A program made the translations under genes and the position numbers. DNA of 64,000 nucleotides from Gari tellinella (taxonomy: Eukaryota > Mollusca > Bivalvia > Cardiida > Psammobiidae): positions 55,047,246 to 55,111,245 of the forward strand of contig OV277866.1 of the NCBI GenBank assembly GCA_922989275.2. The letters are read 5' to 3'. Positions within the stretch are counted from its first letter, which is position 1; every line of letters begins with the position of its first letter. This document shows, in pieces, positions 19,901 to 30,352 of this stretch. The notes beneath the pieces were generated by a model, which worked only from the letters and a program-made list of their open reading frames with translations, did not search any database and was not told the DNA's origin.

Positions 19901-19929
19901 ATATTTACCGTTATCGTGATAAGCGGGAC

Positions 19930-20100
19930 TTGGATAACATTTGCAAACAGCTTGGAGCCAGATCAGACGCCGCGTAACGCGGCGTCTGATCTTCATACAA
20001 ACTGTTTGTCACTCATATTCATATGTTCGTCAGTGTAAGAAATAATAGTTGTTTGCAGACGATAAATTTGAAGCAGACTACAGTTCAGCATGATAAGGGT
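19930..20100 (+). mobile_element. TTAA-a-like MITE, left end unclear
   Basis: Hairpin GCAAACAGCTTGGAGCCAG, tip CCGCGTAACGCGG, right arm partly lost (GATCTTCATACAAACTG). GCAGACGATAAATTTGAAGC and GCATGATAAGGGTCGAA are the right flank and end. Confidence 0.6.
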
Positions 20101-20150
20101 CGAAAGTGGTATGAGTCTGACTTGAAAGGTAGACGTCTAGCTATAATACA

Positions 20151-20480
20151 AAAAACGTTATTCTTTCACCACATAACGAAACGCAAACGAATTGTAATAA
20201 AATGTTTATGCTTAAACTGTAATTTCCATAGCCAACAATTACATGTATATCATATGCAAACAGTTCAAATCAAGTTAACCCGGCGTCCGATCAGACCGGA
20301 AACTGTTTGCCCTTCAGATTAGAAAATAAGTTCGTATTTTATGCACCCAACGGATGGAGTGGGCATATATAGATGCCGCATTGTCCGTTCTATCTTAGAT
20401 CTGGCTCCGCACTGTTACAATTGAAATACGTTTGATCACAAACCCATTTATTGGGAAGGAAAATAACGCCTTCTCTAGTG
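20151..20480. mobile_element. TA1 remnants, mosaic
   Basis: AAAACGTTATTCTTTCACC, GAAACGCAAACGAATTG, a decayed hairpin (GCAAACAGTTCAAATC / GGAAACTGTTTGC), then a second right half CTGGCTCCGCACTG to ACCCATTTATTGGGAAGG. It appears to be two overlapping TA1 pieces. Confidence 0.5.
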
Positions 20481-20526
20481 TTATACATTCAGAAAAATAA
20501 GATACCTATATCAGGACGTGGGCGAC

Positions 20527-20750
20527 CCTAGCAAACAAGTGTTTATTTCAGCGTTGCTTATTGGCTCAAAAAATTATTTAAAGAAATGTCACTGAATGGA
20601 TTTGATTTCAAATCCTAATAAAATGTGACATTTCATTTCTTTTAAAATTGTCTAAACGCATGTTAATTTAAATGTTTAAGAAGTGGAAATACAAGATAAT
20701 CACACTTACATGACATTTGAAGTTCTAACAAACAAATCATGATAGCTATG
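20527..20750 (+). repeat. Dispersed repeat, inverted partner at 27020-27270
   Basis: TTTATTTCAGCG, AAAGAAATGTCACTGAAT, ATGTGACATTTCATTTCTTT, GGAAATACAA and ACAAATCATGAT recur in reverse complement near 27.1 kb in the same order. An inner stem (AAATGTCAC...GTGACATTT) lies in the middle. Confidence 0.7.
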
Positions 20751-20814
20751 CCATTGAGATGTCGTTTTGCCTTCCACAATAATGCAGGATTAATTGTTCT
20801 AAATTAAATATTTC

Positions 20815-21021
20815 CATCGTAAGCATTTTTGGGTCAATAAGGCACCAGGTACATGTAACCCCGGCGTCTGATTAGACTCCAAACTGTTTGTAAACTTGTT
20901 GCATTGAAATGAATAGACAGAATTATCAAAAAAAATTTATTTTCAATAATTTATTGTAATGTGTTTACGATTTTGGGGAAAGTACGTTAAAATGGGAAAG
21001 CATTACATCTTCTCCACTACA
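20815..21021 (-). mobile_element. TA1 MITE, left half decayed
   Basis: The hairpin tip GGTAACCC carries an exact six-base gain and reads GGTACATGTAACCCC (footprint-like word at 20850-20857). The right half AATGGGAAAGCATTACATC ends TTCTCCACTA. Confidence 0.68.
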
Positions 21022-21198
21022 ACCTGATTTAAGCTACCATCTGCTAGGGTATAGGTTTTTTTTCTAATGGTTCTTGTTCATGACTATAAAAAGTTTGACT
21101 TTTTTCTTCCGAGGATAATAACATTAAAGACGTAAACTGCGTAGTTATGGAGCACGTGTAATTGAATCTAACTATATTTACATGTATATATCACCGTA

Positions 21199-21492
21199 TC
21201 AAGTGTAAAATGGTCATGAAAGACACGATGCACAATAAAGCTCAACAGGATAAAGCAATATACAGTGGTGACGACGTTATTCTGTTCAAATAAGCGCATT
21301 TACGCTTAGACCATTGTTTCCGTTGCAAACAGTTTGAAGCCAGATCAGTCGCCGGATAAATGTTTGCCAATCTCCTCACAATATTTTTTTCATTTAACTA
21401 TATGGATGCATCACAGCATCAAGTGGAAGGTATGTTGTCATGTACATGTAAGACACGATTCACTAAAAAGCTCAACAGGATAAACCAAGATA
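21199..21492 (+). repeat. Tandem duplication, unit 1 and junction
   Basis: ATCAAGTGTAAAATGGTCATG and AAAGCTCAACAGGATAAAG (21199-21256) recur as ATCAAGTGGAAGG and AAAGCTCAACAGGATAAAC (21418-21486), each followed by a TA1. The unit is therefore about 225 bp and includes the element. Confidence 0.7.
21263..21415 (-). mobile_element. TA1 MITE, truncated (unit 1)
   Basis: CAGTGGTGACGACGTTATTC through GAAGCCAGATCAGTCGCCGG, then a jump to TTTGCCAATCTCCTCAC. The right TIR is absent. Confidence 0.72.
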
Positions 21493-21691
21493 CTGTGGAG
21501 AATACGTTATTCTTTCCCAATAAACACGATTACGCTACAATGTAAAAGTATTGGTTCCATTGCAAACAGTTTGGAGCCAGATCAGATCAGGCTCAAAAGT
21601 GTTTGCCAATCAGCTAACAATATTTTTTTTACTGATATGCGTTTGCATTACAATTGCGTTTAAACGGAAAAGAATAACGTTTTCTCCACTG
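21493..21691 (-). mobile_element. TA1 MITE, hairpin deleted (unit 2)
   Basis: CTGTGGAGAATACGTTATTC to AACGTTTTCTCCACTG. The hairpin reads GGAGCCAGATCAGATCAGGC, so the whole inner arm and tip are missing. This is a typical loss of the middle of a palindrome. Confidence 0.85.
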
Positions 21692-21944
21692 TATTTGAGC
21701 TTATCAATAAAGTGATTAATCTACAAATTATGGCTTTCTTAGAACGAGTGATATTTGTTAGCAGGTACCACTTTAAACACTAAGATCTCAGTTTGCCACT
21801 TCAGATTACAGTGTCGTTTTTGTACATATGTACTGGAACCTTTGCGTAATATATTTAAAATGAGTATACAGTACGTCTCCTCTGTTACATTTGTACGACC
21901 ACTCGATTATTTTAAATATTTGGTTTTAAGGCACATGACTGCTT

Positions 21945-22016
21945 AAAGCAAGGTGAAAGTCCAACAACAAACTCTTTAAGGAGTTTTTTTTTATTTTCAT
22001 CTTGCTTCAAGTTGCA
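21945..22016. repeat. TTAA-b-like hairpin
   Basis: TTAAAGCAAGGTGAAAG pairs with TTTTCATCTTGCTTCAAG around AACTCTTTAAGGAGTTTT. No element ends seen. Confidence 0.55.
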
Positions 22017-22480
22017 ACATGTTGTGTAGTAAATCAATTAGCCTCAAATATGACGTAGTACATGTAAAGAGGTTGTTGTACACTTTATCTTCGTTTTCAC
22101 GACACGTAACTGCTATTAAGACCTAACCCGAATGTTATACGTGTCTGCTTATAAGAACTGTATTTTGCATACTCATTAAATGCAACGTAAACAAATTGTT
22201 ACATACATGTATCTATGCATGTGCGAGTGTCAGGTTTGATCTAGATGAGAAGCAGATGAATTAGGCCGACGATCTGATTGCATGCTCTTGGTAAATGCCA
22301 GATTTAGTAACACTACGCAAAGTAAAGGTTAGGCCTGCATGAATCTTTTAAACAAGCTCTCAAAAATCAAGAAACGCCGCGGGTAAACGATGGCACAATA
22401 TTATTGTAATACCAATCTAAGCCCTCATATTAGTGCTATCGCGACATTGTGAGGCACCATTGAGCAGCCTGCTGATTCAT
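22017..22480. other. Unassigned spacer
   Basis: Two TACATGTA words (22059, 22204). No family or exon recognised. Confidence 0.5.
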
Positions 22481-22481
22481 A

Positions 22482-22727
22482 CAGTGGAGAAAATGTTATT
22501 CTTTCCCAATAAACGCGTTTACGCTAAACATTTATTTCAATTACAAACAGTTTGGAGCCAGATAAAACGCCGGGTTACCCGGCGTCTGATTAGGCTCCAA
22601 ATTGTTTGTCACTCAGATTAATTTAAACAGTCTGAATTGTCAGAAAAGTGTTGTTTCCGTCATTTTATTGCGATGCGTTTGCGTTTCGTTTGCTTTTAAA
22701 CGGGAAAGAATAACGTTTTCGCCACTG
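22482..22727 (-). mobile_element. TA1 MITE
   Basis: CAGTGGAGAAAATGTTATTC to AACGTTTTCGCCACTG between TA dinucleotides. Hairpin tip CCGGGTTACCCGG, left arm GAGCCAGATAAAACGCC. Confidence 0.88.
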
Positions 22728-22736
22728 TATCGACTC

Positions 22737-22990
22737 TTAACCGGTTCCCGACGATAATACCTTCTACTTTAAGCTATATGTTATGCATGTTTTCCTAGCA
22801 AATAATTTAAATTTGAGCCATATTGGATTGAAAAAACGTTGATCTAACTGGCAAACAAATTAAATACTGATGAGACGCCGAGTTTTTTAGCGTCTGATCA
22901 GGATTCGAAATGATTGAAAATGCCAATGAAAAGGTTGTTAAATGGTGAAAACAAAACACGTTCATTATCAGGAACATACGGGGTTTGATT
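22737..22990 (+). mobile_element. TTAA-a-like MITE, degenerate
   Basis: TTAACCGGTTCCCGACG at left; hairpin TGGCAAACAAATTAAATACTG / AGGATTCGAAATG with the tip GAGTTTTTTAGC. Ends uncertain. Confidence 0.45.
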
Positions 22991-23203
22991 AAGGGTTACA
23001 GAGTGTTAATTTAAAGATCAAGCTATTCTCGGTTCTTGAGAAACGTCTATATGGTGTACGGGCTGAGTATTTAGAGCAATATGCCCCCGTTTCTTTATCT
23101 GTAAATCTAGTTTTAACCATCAATTACATATACACGTTTGAATAACAGAAAACTCGAAAGTTTACGACAATTTTACAGAATTTTCTTTTAAGTGTAACAT
23201 TTA

Positions 23204-23447
23204 CAGAGGGATATATACTTTTTCCCCCGTTTAAAAATTATTAAACGCAAGCCCAATGCAATAAACTGTAGAAATAGGCTTAACTTTGAAAATGGAACGA
23301 TTTTTTTTAATGTGATTAGCAAACAGTTTGCAGTCTGACCAGGCACTAGGTTACCCACCGGCTGATAGTGCTTCAGACTATTTGCGGGGACTACATGTCT
23401 TTCAGCATAAACAAGTACAAAGAATAATGCCTACTACATGAACACTG
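23204..23447 (+). mobile_element. TA1 MITE, degenerate
   Basis: CAGAGGGATATATACTTTTTC to CATGAACACTG plus TA. Hairpin GTTTGCAGTCTGACCAGGC / GCTTCAGACTATTTGC. Confidence 0.72.
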
Positions 23448-23696
23448 TAACATTTTGGAAAAGTAATCGTTTACAAAGTACATTCATAATTATGGAGACA
23501 CAGCAGTTTTTCCCGCTATGAAAACCAATCTACGAAGACACATTGATGTTTTACGACTTGCGACTTTGTTTAAGAAAGACTACATGTAGTAGAATGAATA
23601 CTTCCATTGTCATAGTGTTGATGCTAAGTTTGATTCTTTGAGTCGCGATATTAAGATTGGTTGGCATTATGTAAAAATGCCTGAAATCTCAATGTA

Positions 23697-23890
23697 AATG
23701 AACCCCCTTCACTGCCATGATATCCGTTTTACCGTCTGCATTAAGCTGTTAGGTAAATATACTTTAGCAATATTATAATGAATGTAAACAGAATGAATCC
23801 TGATCAGATGTTGAGTTACGCGGTGTCTGATCAGGATCAAAAGTGTTTGCATATAATATTATGGTAAGGCAGTAAATGTAAATGTATTAC
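23697..23890 (+). mobile_element. TTAA-a-like MITE
   Basis: AACCCCCTTCACTGCCATG and TTACCGTCTGC at left. Hairpin GAATCCTGATCAGATG / TGATCAGGATC with the tip GAGTTACGC. GGTAAGGCAGTAAATG at right, as in the 11424 copy. Confidence 0.55.
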
Positions 23891-24597
23891 ATAATTATGT
23901 TCACTCCATGATTTAAGGATGTGATACCAATATTTGGAAGTGGATTTTCATTTGCAAACCTTATACTTTCAGTAATGATCAAATATCATTTTCTCAGATG
24001 TCTTGGCACTATGTCTCCAGTGAAAAGTTATGTTCAGAGTCTTTACGATGACATTCAATGGATAAACCCATGATACTGCTTAATTTACGAGGACGACAAA
24101 AGAAAATTTAATGCAAAACGCTGTAAAAGAAACTTTCTGAATAACTTTATTTCACAGTTCCCAAAGGAGATTTTGGCAAAGATTTTCATTTGCATTAGAA
24201 GCCTCGTGGAGGAGCAATTTTTAGCAGGCTTTCGTCATGGGTAAATGAGACAAAGACGAAATACAGCGTTGTGGGTAGGTATTTTAACCTATGTTCTATA
24301 GCTCCAATTACTACATGTAACAGTTTAGTAAATAAAGGGATACTATATAATAATCGTTTTCTACAAAAAGAGGTATTATGAAAACACAAACGAATGCTTA
24401 GTTGCGTTATTCTATGTTATACTATTGCTTAACCCATTGCACCCAAGTACCAGTTTATGTTCATTTACAAACAGTTAACTGGTGGGATATACATGTACAC
24501 TTTTCCTATGCAAACAGTTAATAGTCATTTATTTTGTTTTGCTTTAGGCTGTCATTTGTCAACAAAACTTTAAATCAGTTTGTACTTCAATAAAATT
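23891..24597. other. Unassigned spacer
   Basis: Contains TACATGTA at 24312 and 24490 and short CAAACAGTTAACTGG-type hairpin scraps near 24470-24510. No exon recognised. Confidence 0.45.
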
Positions 24598-24793
24598 GCA
24601 TAGAGGAGAAAACGTTAGAAAAGGAAAACTTTTTGACAATTCCGATGACTTATTTTAATCTGAGTGGCAAACAATTTGGAGCTGATAAGACACTTGGTTA
24701 CCGGCGTCTGATCCGGCATCACATTATTTGCACTAGGCATAGACGTTTTAGGTTAAACGCGTTTATTGGGAAAGAATAACGTTTTCTATACTG
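24598..24793 (+). mobile_element. TA1 MITE with a 5' internal deletion
   Basis: CATAGAGGAGAAAACGTTAG jumps directly to GAAAAGGAAAACTTTTTG, losing the subterminal AAACGC repeats. Hairpin decayed (GAGCTGATAAGACACTTGG). Ends TTTTCTATACTG. Confidence 0.75.
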
Positions 24794-25130
24794 TATTGTA
24801 TATATTCTTTGCATTTTGTTCTTCGATCTGTTTCCCATCTTATTCTTTGAAGTTATATTTTTGTGAATGGGCAAAGGAAAGATTGTATCAGTAAAAAGAA
24901 ATGTTCAAATGTTTTCACAAGATAAGATGAAAAGACTTATCAGATAAATACTTTAACAAGATACTCATTCGTTTATAAATAACAGGATGAACATAAGCTC
25001 GTGAGTTCTTTTTGAATATGTTCTGGATTATTTATTCAATCTTCTATTTTTCTGTTTGTATTTCTATAAGATGAATTCATATCTAACTGAAAAGGTTGAT
25101 ATTTTTATCGAGCAGATTTAAAGCCTATTT
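24794..25130. other. Unassigned spacer
   Basis: AT-rich, no recognisable repeat or exon. Confidence 0.5.
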
Positions 25131-25135
25131 AGTAC

Positions 25136-25283
25136 TTAACCCTTCACCGACTTACTCCAAGTCGATCGGCTATTTGGAAACTGTTGGAGCTAAACAGTTT
25201 GACACTCATTACATGTACGATATAACTTAAGTCAACTATATGAAATTTAAATTTCAAAAATAAAAGTAGGCGTCTTCTTTTTA
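25136..25283 (+). mobile_element. TTAA-a fragment
   Basis: TTAACCCTTCACCGACTTAC and a collapsed hairpin (GGAAACTGTTGGAGCTAAAC). It runs into the next TTAA-a at a TTAA. Confidence 0.5.
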
Positions 25284-25453
25284 ACCATTTCATTCTCAAT
25301 GACGTCTTAAAGCGCATTTGCAAACAGTTTTGAGTAAAACTGTTAGCCACTTGTTTTTAAATTATGTCAGTTATAACGCCTTTTATCTCACTTGGAAACG
25401 ATATTGAAGACAGCAATATTGAAGCAGACGATACTAGTGCGTCAAAGGGTTAA
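25281..25453 (-). mobile_element. TTAA-a MITE, short hairpin
   Basis: TTAACCATTTCATTCTCAATG, GCGCATTTGCAAACAG, collapsed hairpin, GAAGCAGACGATAC, GCGTCAAAGGGTTAA. TTAA on both sides. Confidence 0.68.
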
Positions 25454-26200
25454 AACAGATGGAGTCATGACAGCGAAGGCGTTCAATGCTTAAATCATGG
25501 TACAGTGTATATGTCTAACTTCTTTTTCGCCAAAGTGCAGTGTGCATAGAACTGTATGCTGTTTTAATTTCTTTATTTTTCGATGTAAGGCATTTTTATT
25601 TAAAAACATCGATATTAGTATCAAACAATGATAAATCGTTATCAGATTCCAAATAACTCGAGGTTCGACCTTAGTCCAAGATGTTTTGGAATACCAGGGC
25701 AATCGGGACAAGGCAATAGATAGGTCAACAAAGTTACACTATTTAGGCTAAACCCGTCAGTTGTTTTTTATACAAACAATTCGCATGTTTTATTCCTTAA
25801 AGAGAAATTTAACTGCTCAGTAAATGCATGATGTAGCTCGTTTTTATTTGTTGATCCAAATCCAGATCCAAAATGTTTGAAAATGCAAGTCATTCCGCGC
25901 TTAGCTGGAAAATAAACCGTTACATGACATTTTCGATATTCAACAGTTTCTGCAGTGTCTAAAGTTAGCAAGGGAGAATCTCTGAGGACTGGAGAGCTAT
26001 CAAACAGATAGAAGACTAGATACCAGTGTGACACACGCAATGTTCCGTGTTGTCAGTACAGTCTGTTTTTGCACTGCCATATAAAACTATAAATAGACCA
26101 AGGACAGATCTAAATTATACCATTTGAGAATAAAATCAAATAGCAAACGGAATCCACCCCTAACGAATAAATTAAGCCTTAAAATATAAAATTCTGTGAT
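25454..26200. other. Unassigned spacer
   Basis: Minus-strand open frames of 73 and 90 codons occur here but look random. The only repeat-like scrap is AATCCAGATCCAAAATG at 25859. Confidence 0.5.
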
Positions 26201-26207
26201 ATTGACG

Positions 26208-26280
26208 ATGCAGACTGTGTAGACCCAGATCAGACCAGTTTCTAACGCGTCATCTGATCTAGTTTTAAATTGTTTGCAAT
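26208..26280. repeat. GCAAACAG-class hairpin, decayed
   Basis: GCAGACTGTGTAGACCCAGA pairs imperfectly with GATCTAGTTTTAAATTG; GACGCC has been lost from the tip. Confidence 0.55.
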
Positions 26281-26619
26281 AACCGAGAGTCGATTTCTTA
26301 CAATGTGCCTTATTATACTATTTATAAGAAACTATCTCTTGATGCACCCAGTGACTGAGCATCTAAATCCGCCCCTGAAGAGGAAATTTATCCTTGGAAT
26401 AAGCACGGTTAATGATGATGTAATTGACGACACACTCTCGTGATGGTACCTCATAAGTCAAATAAAACCCTAGGAATGCGTATAGGAAACTAACTGGAAC
26501 ATCAAAATCGCTAATTTGATTTATTAGCACAGATTGCCTTGGAATTGTCAAGGCGCCCGCTCGATCCAGCTTATACCGTAGGGTAATGAGTACAGGTGTT
26601 TTCCCCGATATTTCCTTTA

Positions 26620-26735
26620 AATACTCTCTCTATCGACCTCTCTATATATCTTCCTCTCTCTATCTCTCTCCCTGTATGTCTGTCTGTCTCTATCATTTTT
26701 TCTTTTTCTCTCTCCGTCTCTCTCTTATATCTATG
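26620..26735. repeat. Pyrimidine-rich (CT/TCTG) simple repeat
   Basis: CTCTCTATC, TGTCTGTCTGTC and TCTCTCTC runs. The 92-codon frame through it is low complexity. Confidence 0.85.
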
Positions 26736-27019
26736 TGTTTATTAACAAGACAGATGTATTGTGTTTTTAATTGTCCTGACGTAAATACGAACTGTTCACT
26801 TGTGCTAAAAACTTTGTATGGACGTTCATTAGACCATTATATTTCAAGAAAACATGATGTTTAAAACCAATAGAAATGTCATGATAGTACAAATCTATTG
26901 ATTTGATGAAAATAGGGACATTTCATCAGTTCCCTAAAACGCCCAGTGATTACATGTACGCGTAATTTCTAAAAAGTTCAGGGAGTACGCATAATCCCTG
27001 ATTACACTTAATCCCTGCA

Positions 27020-27270
27020 ACATATATACTGTAGCGATCATGATTTGTTCGTTAAACCATTCAAATATCAAGTAGGTTACTTTAAATTGTATTTCCAATT
27101 TTAAAACATTTACAAAAAACATACGGTAAGACAATTTCGAAAGAAATGAAATGTCACATTACATCAGGATTTGAAATGAACTCTATTCAGTGACATTTCT
27201 TTGAATATTTATTTGAGCCAACAAACTACGCTGAAATAAAACTCTTGTTTACTACGCAACTGCTCGAGTA
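27020..27270 (-). repeat. Dispersed repeat, inverted partner of 20527-20750
   Basis: Reads, on the minus strand, the same ordered blocks as the 20.5-kb copy. The central blocks GAAATGAAATGTCACAT and TTCAGTGACATTTCTTTG form a stem. Confidence 0.7.
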
Positions 27271-27318
27271 TTACATTATTAGGATCGCCCACGACTGAAT
27301 ATAGGTCTCTTAGTTTTG

Positions 27319-27494
27319 TTAAACCCTTTCCTCTATCAATACGCTTTTTTACGATTTTATTTATTCCTCCATTAAAAGAAATTAGTTCCACTTTATACAG
27401 CCATGAATATGCACCAAAAGAAACATGTTCTATATCCTTGTAGATTGTAACTTAAAGAAGGTTAAAAGCAAAACAGAAGCACTTTCAAACTGCT
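27319..27494 (+). mobile_element. TTAA-b MITE, split at its hairpin by TTAA-d
   Basis: TTAAACCCTTTCCTC, TCCTCCATTAAAAGAAAT, ATGCACCAAAAGAAAC. The hairpin is cut at the TTAA of CTGCTTAA, where the next element starts. The sequence after 28962 (TTAAGCACACATG) may be its remainder. Confidence 0.65.
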
Positions 27495-27534
27495 TAAACC
27501 CATTTGTGCCCACGATCCCATAAATGGGACATAG

Positions 27535-27601
27535 GCAAACAGTGTAGACTCTGATCAGACGCCGCATTATGCGGCGTCTGATCAGAGTCTACACTGTTTG
27601 C
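27535..27601. repeat. Perfect 67-nt palindrome
   Basis: Two identical 33-nt arms around a central T. The arm starts GCAAACAGTGTAGACTCTG and ends GATCAGACGCCGCAT. It is one of the two perfect copies I found; the other is 31881-31947. Confidence 0.92.
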
Positions 27602-27666
27602 TGATAGGAATTTCAATATAAAACAAAATGAAAATGAAAATTTTGACCAGGCATCCCTTTGATAAA

Positions 27667-28904
27667 CAAGAGGACCTGAAGGCCCTGATATCGCTCACCT
27701 GTTGTACTGAAGCCTGATAGCTTTACCTTTCTGTTTCAACCGTTTAAATCTAAACCCATTCAGATTTGTAGTGTAGTATGTAAACAATTTCTGAATATAA
27801 CCTCATAATTCTAGTATAGTAGAGTACATCAAGAGCAGATAGCTAGAGCCTAAACAATACCGAATTGAAGCCTTTTCTAGCATTTCAAAGATTATCAAGG
27901 ACAGATAACTTTTGTCACAATAATTAGATTTCAACAATAATTGCACTTCTTCGAGAACTTATAGCTATATACTTTGTGTGCAAGTATAATCAAACTACAT
28001 TGAAAAGTGTAGTTGCAAGAGAGTAAACGCTGTTAGATATGGCATTTTCAGCAATTCAAGGGCAGATAACTCTTGACTTATAAGTCCGATTTCAACCATA
28101 ATCGACTTCGTTTGAACTTTTATGGTCATATACAATCTGAGCAAGTTTGAGAGAGATTGGATAAATAGTGTGGCCTCTAGAATGTAAAAACCCTAAAATA
28201 TGGCATTTTCAGGAATTCAAAGGTAGAGAACTCTCGACCTGTTTGTCTGATTTTAACCATAATCAATCTCATCCAAACTCATATGGTAATATACACTATG
28301 GGCAAGTTTGTAAATGATTGGATAAATATTGAGGCCTCTAGAGTTTAAACACTGTTACATTTGGCATTTTCAACAATTCAAAGGTAGATAACTCTGGACC
28401 TATTGGTCCGATTTCAACCATAATCAAACTTATTTGTAATTTAATAGGAATATAGAATCTGAGCAAGTTTAAGATATATTGAATAAAAATTGTGGCCTCT
28501 AGAGTGTAAACACTGTTAAAAATGGAATTTTCAGTAATTCAAAGGTAGATAACTCTTGATCTTTTGATCCAATATCAACCATAATCAAACTCATCCGAAC
28601 TCTTATGGTAATATTCAATCTGGGGAAGTTTAAGAAAGATTAGATAAATAGTGTGGCCTCTAGAGTGTAAACACTGTTAAATATGACATTTTCAGCAATT
28701 CAAAGGATTATTTCTCCTGATCAATCTGTCCAGAATCAAACTCATCCGAACTCTTATGGCAATAAACAATCTGAGCAAGTTTGAGAAAGATTGAATAAAT
28801 ATTGTGGCCTCTAGAGTGTAAACACTGAAATTGTTGACGACGGACGACGGACGCCGGACATTCAAGGATTGCAAAAGCTCATCCTGAGCTAGATCAGGTG
28901 AGCT
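27667..28904 (+). mobile_element. Pearl/CvA-like element with ~161-bp core repeats
   Basis: About 1.24 kb inserted in the TTAA-d body. The empty site is visible at 59731-59750 (GATAAAAAATGG), against GATAAACAAGAGG at left and GAGCTAAAAATGG at right. It begins ACAAGAGGACCTGAAGGCCC, with CGCTCACCTG soon after. It ends with GACGACGGACGACGGACGCC and a stem (AGCTCATCCTGA / TCAGGTGAGCT). The core holds about five to six imperfect units; GGCATTTTCA-type starts lie at 28041, 28202, 28363, 28524 and 28685, an exact 161-bp spacing. From memory this matches bivalve Pearl/CvA elements, which resemble DINE-1/Helentron-like rolling-circle elements. There is no coding capacity. Confidence 0.75.
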
Positions 28905-29007
28905 AAAAATGGACTAACCAAATATAAAGCATCGAAGAATCCACTTGGCGTAAATGGGTTAAGCACACATGATATGGGGTTACATATTTTGGTTAAATAA
29001 TATATTA

Positions 29008-29256
29008 CAGTAGACAAGACATTACTCTTTCCCAGTAAATGCACTTGTGATAAAACGTATTTCGATTGCATACAGTCTGGAGCCAGATCAGACGCCAGGT
29101 TATCCGATATTGATCAGGCCACAAACTGTTTACATGTATCACTCAGATCAACATGAATCACCTTAACATTTTTTAGAAGCTATCATTTCCTCCAGTTTAC
29201 TGCATTCTGTTTGGGTTTAGTTTCGTTTAAACGGGAGAGAATAACGTTTTCTATAT
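29008..29256 (-). mobile_element. TA1 MITE
   Basis: CAGTAGACAAGACATTACTC to AATAACGTTTTCTATA. Footprint-like TACATGTA at 29131-29138 sits in the hairpin's outer right arm (CTGTT-TACATGTA-TCACTC). The right end runs into a microsatellite. Confidence 0.75.
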
Positions 29257-29257
29257 T

Positions 29258-29345
29258 TATTATTATTATACCAGATTTATATAGCGCTCTTTTCACACAG
29301 GGGTAGTGCGTTCAAAAGCGCTATACTGTATGATAACCAAGTATT
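29258..29345. repeat. (TTA)n plus ATATAGCGC repeat fragment
   Basis: TTATTATTATTATACCAG followed by TTATATAGCGCTCTTTTC and AAAAGCGCTATAC. I remember similar tags as common dispersed sequence in marine invertebrates. Class unknown. Confidence 0.5.
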
Positions 29346-29467
29346 CATATTAACTGGTTTGTAACACAGTAAAGCGATGTATTAAAAAGCTATTCATGGA
29401 AGACGCAGGACGATTACTTAACAAAATACATTGCTTATTTAGAAAAATCGGACAATCTGAAAATATC

Positions 29468-29621
29468 AAGTTACAAAGCATTTGGATTGAGTCTGAGACC
29501 GTTCTCAAACACATGGATGGTCAGAATTGAGCAATCAATATCAGACACAACTCAATCCCAGAGAAGACCAATGTAATGCTTGAGAACAATCTCAGACCCA
29601 ACTCAAATGCTTTATAACCTT
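29468..29621. mobile_element. Fold-back element FB1, copy 2
   Basis: AAGTTACAAAGCATTTGG at left and CAAATGCTTTATAACCTT at right, with inner GAGTCTGAGACCGTTCTC and GAGAACAATCTCAGACCC. Diverged relative of 14377-14518. Confidence 0.68.
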
Positions 29622-29868
29622 GTGGCCAGGATACTATTTTACAACTTTAGAACAACATTATTTCTGGAAGTCCCTATATGGTAAGTTACTCCAGTACATT
29701 TGTCCTTCAATTAGCAGCCAAATGTATGTAAGCCTTTCAGAAATAATTGATGCTATAACATGTACACATTTATGTGAGCCTTTTTATTCTTCTATACAAA
29801 CTCAATGCCATTCCAACACGTTGATGTATATCTGATTTACATCCCCGTATGTAATATGTGCCTTAAAG

Positions 29869-30092
29869 TTAACTCCTTGCATGCTGGGTATTGTTTTCGT
29901 CTGCAACAATTGTCGTCTGCTACTGTTCTTACAAAGGATTTTTCAAAACGAAATTTCAAAACAGGGTCAGAGTTTCATACAGTTTGGATCCTGATGAGAC
30001 GCCGCGTGACGCGGCGTCTCATCAGGATCCAAACTGTTTGCATAGCTAATCATTGTGGCACATGTATTGGCCGCTAGCATGGTAAGAGTTTA
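29869..30092 (+). mobile_element. TTAA-e MITE
   Basis: TTAACTCCTTGCATGCTGGG at left, GGCCGCTAGCATGGTAAG at right. CAATTGTCGTCTGC, then hairpin ACAGTTTGGATCCTGATG, tip CCGCGTGACGCGG, right arm to CAAACTGTTTGC. Paired with the clearer copy at 36404. Confidence 0.75.
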
Positions 30093-30352
30093 CAATCCAA
30101 TATCATGCTAGCCTTCTATTACATTAACGGTAAATGATGATGGTATGTAATCAGGCATAAACTCTATTCTAAGACGGTAACCAAGTCCAAGAAAAACAAA
30201 CAGACAAGTGCTTTTATACGATAAACTAAACTGAAGTGGTTTCCTTTCTTAATTGTGAGGCAAATAAATATGACTCATGGCAGATACAGAAAATACACGC
30301 TAAAGCGTCCGCTGAAACTAAAAGTCGCTGACAGTATAATACAGGAGTCAAA

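Larger units (their letters stand above)
27494..28962 (+). mobile_element. TTAA-d MITE, split by the Pearl-like element
   Basis: TTAAACCCATTTGTGCCC at left and GGCGTAAATGGGTTAA at right. The parts match the intact copies at 48804, 54896 and 59605-59799: CACGATCCCATAAATGGGAC, hairpin, CTGATAGGAATTTCAATATA, GACCAGGCATCCCTTTGATA, then (after the insertion) AATGGACTAACC. The TTAA target and CCCATTT ends are piggyBac-like. Confidence 0.85.

Noticed and set aside
26586..26864. 92-codon open frame
   Set aside because: Largely encoded by CT-rich simple repeat; leucine/serine bias follows the repeat.
27535..27601. Bacterial-style terminator or attachment site
   Set aside because: No operon or bacterial gene context; the palindrome is part of a TTAA-d element found several times.
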